Assembly: GCA_948567375.1 (NCBI GenBank)
Contig: OX419756.1
Span: 30,730,552-30,794,551 of the forward strand
DNA: 64,000 bases
Direction of reading: 5' to 3'
From: Lunularia cruciata
Lineage: Eukaryota > Streptophyta > Marchantiopsida > Lunulariales > Lunulariaceae
The translations under genes were made by a program, and so were the position numbers. The notes under the pieces are model-generated. The model saw only the letters and a list, made by a program, of their open reading frames with translations, was not told where the DNA came from and ran no database searches. Positions within the stretch are counted from its first letter, which is position 1. Every line of letters starts with the position of its first letter. Positions 61,440-64,000 of this stretch are shown piece after piece.

Positions 61440-62485
61440 TGGGGAAAGTCCATATTGCTATGTAGTTGCAATTGGCTGTGACGCTTGACAGATTTAGGCA
61501 TAATGGAAATGGTGCATGTGTGGCCAAAGGGGGTAATCTAGGGAGATTAGTTCAAGAGCTACAACCAAATTTACTAATAGAAGCATATGACTGCCCAATG
61601 TATCCACTCTTCAAAAAGTAAAAGCTAGGCCCAAAAGAGAGAAGAGAAATAGAATTTCCAAGGTATTTTCATTGAAAGGGTTTCATGAGTATATTAGATT
61701 GGTGGATGGATGTTGGTACTTTATTCCCTTTAGTGCAAAGATCAAAAGAGTACAAAGAAATTTCTTTTAGTAAGAAGGGTTCATACTCTGTCAATGGGCA
61801 AGTGATATGTGACAATATGTGAAGAAATACTTGTTTATTAGGATGTAACTGAAGGGAGTGTGAGTTATTTGAGTTTTGTCTTATGTTTCATTTAAAGTAC
61901 AATTTGCTTATATTTGGTGAGTGCCAAAGTAAAATGTGTGATCATTATAGGGATGTAAGAGTCTATCAAAATATGACCTACATTAGAAATCCACATTGTA
62001 TGGTGACTTGATTGAAGAGGGTCTAACATTTTTTCAAGCTCCATCAATATCTCTAAAGCAACATTGTTTATGTAACCATACGTCATTTTGTTCCCACTTT
62101 CAAGCAATCATGTTTAAAGGACAAAATAGATTTCAATAAAGCTAAAGCCTATGCACTCAATGATCATTGCATTGGAGTGTTGAAATCACAATTGCATTTG
62201 TTTTGGGAATTGAGAGTGTAATTGAAAAGTAAGAATAAAAATCATATCTCATGAAGTGGATCAGTTGTTGTATCATGTTGCATAATTATCTGATAAGAAG
62301 ATTGATATATATTTAGATAGAAGATGAGGAGGAAATAGAGTATCCATGGGAATTGGATGCAAACCATGAGATAACAAGGTCACCAAGTATTCACGCAAGG
62401 GAGGAAACTAGAGAGGCAAGGGAGGAAACTAAAGAGACTATTATGAAAATGTGTATAGCTTTTAATCATCAAATGATTGGCATTT
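61440..62485 (+). pseudogene. PIF/Harbinger (HARBI1-like) transposase relic
   Basis: Pieces in order: QLAVTLDRFRHNGNGACVAK (about 61467-61526), EAYDCPMYPLFKK (near 61575), KGFHEYIRLVDGCWYFIPFS (near 61676-61735, the DG of the first catalytic region), SFSKKGSYSVNGQVICDN (near 61762-61815), DVRVYQNMTYIRNPH (near 61950-61998), FVPTFKQSCLKDKIDFNKAK (near 62090-62150) followed by IGVLKSQLHLFWELRV (near 62170-62220), and MLHNYLIRRL then EDEEEIEYPWELDANHE (near 62275-62370). These match the order of HARBI1-type DDE nucleases (C-terminal N-IGVLK and LHN motifs). Frameshifts and stops are frequent; no TIR or MYB-like partner gene was found. Confidence 0.65.
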
Positions 62486-64000
62486 TGAATCCTCAATAAA
62501 ATGAAATTATATTTGTTGCAATTGCATAGATTCACTTAATGTCAATTCATATATTGGATTCTTCTTGGCTTGTGATAAGTGGAGTACCTCTGAAAGTGAG
62601 GGTATAATATGCTCATGAATATATTATTGAGGTGAATTAAGATTCCACAATTAACCAATATAGATTGCAATCATCTTGGAATTCCACAACTAAACAATTT
62701 AGATCTCCATGGTTTGGGTGAGGAATATGGATTCTCCCATAAAAATACACATTCTTAGAAGAATAATATTAATTCTCCACTCTAAAATGAAAGGTATATC
62801 TAAAGGTTCATCATAGGTGATTCTAGTTACCATTTCTTAATTTCAATTTTTAGTCTTCTTTTAGGATCAAAGTTAGGAAGAAAAGAAACACATTCAAATG
62901 ATTTTTGCAAGAAAGGGAGTGGAGTGGAAAGGAAGGAGAAGTGTCTTTTCATAGGAAGTATGGAGGAAGGAAAGTGGAGAGGACGGAGCAAGAGACAACT
63001 ATTTTTGCAAGGAGAGATTAGAGTAGAGAGTACAATAAAGAAAGAAAGAAAGAAAGAAGGAGGATTGAATTTCTCAATTCACAATTCACATTGGACACTA
63101 TATGAGAATTTCTGATATGCCCAACGTGGAGAATTTTAAGGTGGGAGATTGGCTAATTGGATTGCATACAAAAGGTGACTACATGACAGTTATTTAATGG
63201 ACTTGGCTCAATAAAACCAGATTTGTGAAGTTGTGCAATAAACTTGGACTTGATGGGTCTTAAAATGATTATTGGGATTGATTTTTCCCTTGCTCCAAGA
63301 TAAGTTTATCTTCTCAATTGCTTCAAATCTACATTGCAATTATATTGTTCTCTATTCCATTGTAATACCATTAGATGGACAAATTATCTAGAGGAAGATA
63401 TTGGCTTGGTAATATCTTTAGGGATGTTATATATAATGGTTTAAGTAGATAAGATAGAGGCGTCACCAAAAGAGTACTTCTATTAATAAGGTAGATGCCA
63501 AAAACAACCTAAAGACTTTAGAGCCAATTTTGGAGGTCTAAATAAATGAATTTGGCCCCAAAAATGGAAACCCTACCTCCCCTCATATGCCTTCTCTCCT
63601 CTCATATGTCTTTTCAAGATCTTTCCATTGGTACCTTACCCATGATGTTTTGAGTTTCCTATAGGAAGATTCCCAAAGATTCCCTTTGGTCAAAACTTAT
63701 TTGAACAACCAATAGGACAAGGATCAACATGTCACCAATCCATAGATCTAATCTAAGAGTGAAGCTCACTAACATGTTACCAATTTATGTATTTGATCCA
63801 AGGGTGTAACTCCCTTTGAGTGGATCTTCTTTGTTATAAAATAAAGACAAGATGCTTCTTTGGGGTATCGGAATATTGAGGAATGAAACCTTGTGTTTCT
63901 CTTAGGTTTTCTCCTATCCTTAGAACATTACACCCACCATCCTGCCTTGGCTGATCCCATCCCAACCTCAACCCAGTTAGGGATTTGGCATAACAAGAAA
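62486..64000 (+). other. Unassigned sequence
   Basis: No gene recognised. There is a purine-rich stretch near 62920-63060 (GAAAGAAAGAAAGAAAG simple repeat near 63040). Direct repeats TTTCTCTCCTCTCATATG near 63585-63610 (CTCATATGCCTTCTCTCCT / CTCATATGTCTTTTCAAG). From 63890 the text is promoter- or LTR-like but cut by the window end. Confidence 0.35.

Overview
The window looks like nuclear DNA from a land plant with a large, repeat-rich genome. Almost everything recognisable is transposable-element sequence, and I found no convincing host gene. The species cannot be named from this alone. The element types (a cytosine-methyltransferase-carrying Ty3/gypsy element and an RT relic of a kind I associate with algae and early-diverging plants) fit a bryophyte, fern, lycophyte or gymnosperm at least as well as a flowering plant. 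I use working names: CC elements (about 3.8 kb, one long coiled-coil ORF), Gyp-A (gypsy, ~0.69 kb LTRs), Gyp-M (gypsy with an embedded C5-DNA-methyltransferase domain) and Gyp-H (gypsy whose LTR holds heat-shock-element-like palindromes).

Layout. 1-27537 is a Russian-doll nest on the + strand. An old CC relative (CC-2, 3043-5015) was hit by CC-1 (ending at 3042) and by Gyp-Ma (5016-11981, resuming 27187-27537). Gyp-Ma was hit by CC-3 (11982-12604, resuming 24011-27186), CC-3 by Gyp-Aa (12605-24010), and Gyp-Aa by CC-4 (16534-20314). Target-site duplications support the CC-3, CC-4 and Gyp-Aa insertions. 27538-35339 is an inverted Gyp-A copy (Gyp-Ab) with an uninterrupted 1608-codon gag-pol and nearly identical LTRs, but its two flanks belong to different elements, so a rearrangement or chimeric join lies here. 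35340-41441 holds two inverted Gyp-H copies, the minus-strand one inserted into the pol gene of the plus-strand one. 41442-44618 is mostly unassigned, with one degenerate lysine/glutamate-rich reading frame. 44619-54030 is a second Gyp-M (Gyp-Mb, minus strand), nearly complete from LTR to LTR, with a tRNA-like (SINE) insertion and a 66-bp minisatellite in its leader. 54031-57900 is largely unassigned with short tandem duplications. 57905-60480 is a decayed reverse-transcriptase gene with a C-terminal Cys/His motif, and 61440-62485 is a decayed PIF/Harbinger transposase. The rest is unassigned.

How the parts work. Gyp-A and Gyp-H are ordinary autonomous gypsy designs (gag, protease, RT, RNase H, integrase). 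Gyp-M adds a DNA cytosine-5 methyltransferase domain between protease and RT: motif I (LLELFGG), motif IV (GWPC), motif VI (ENV), a motif VIII-like AHR block and a motif X-like block occur in canonical order in two independent copies. This is the most interesting content of the window. The CC elements have TG...CA ends and 5-bp target duplications like LTR retroelements, yet no internal retroviral genes and no terminal repeats. They may be giant ORF-bearing solo LTRs or an undescribed non-autonomous element. Most genes are broken by stops and frameshifts; Gyp-Ab gag-pol is the exception.
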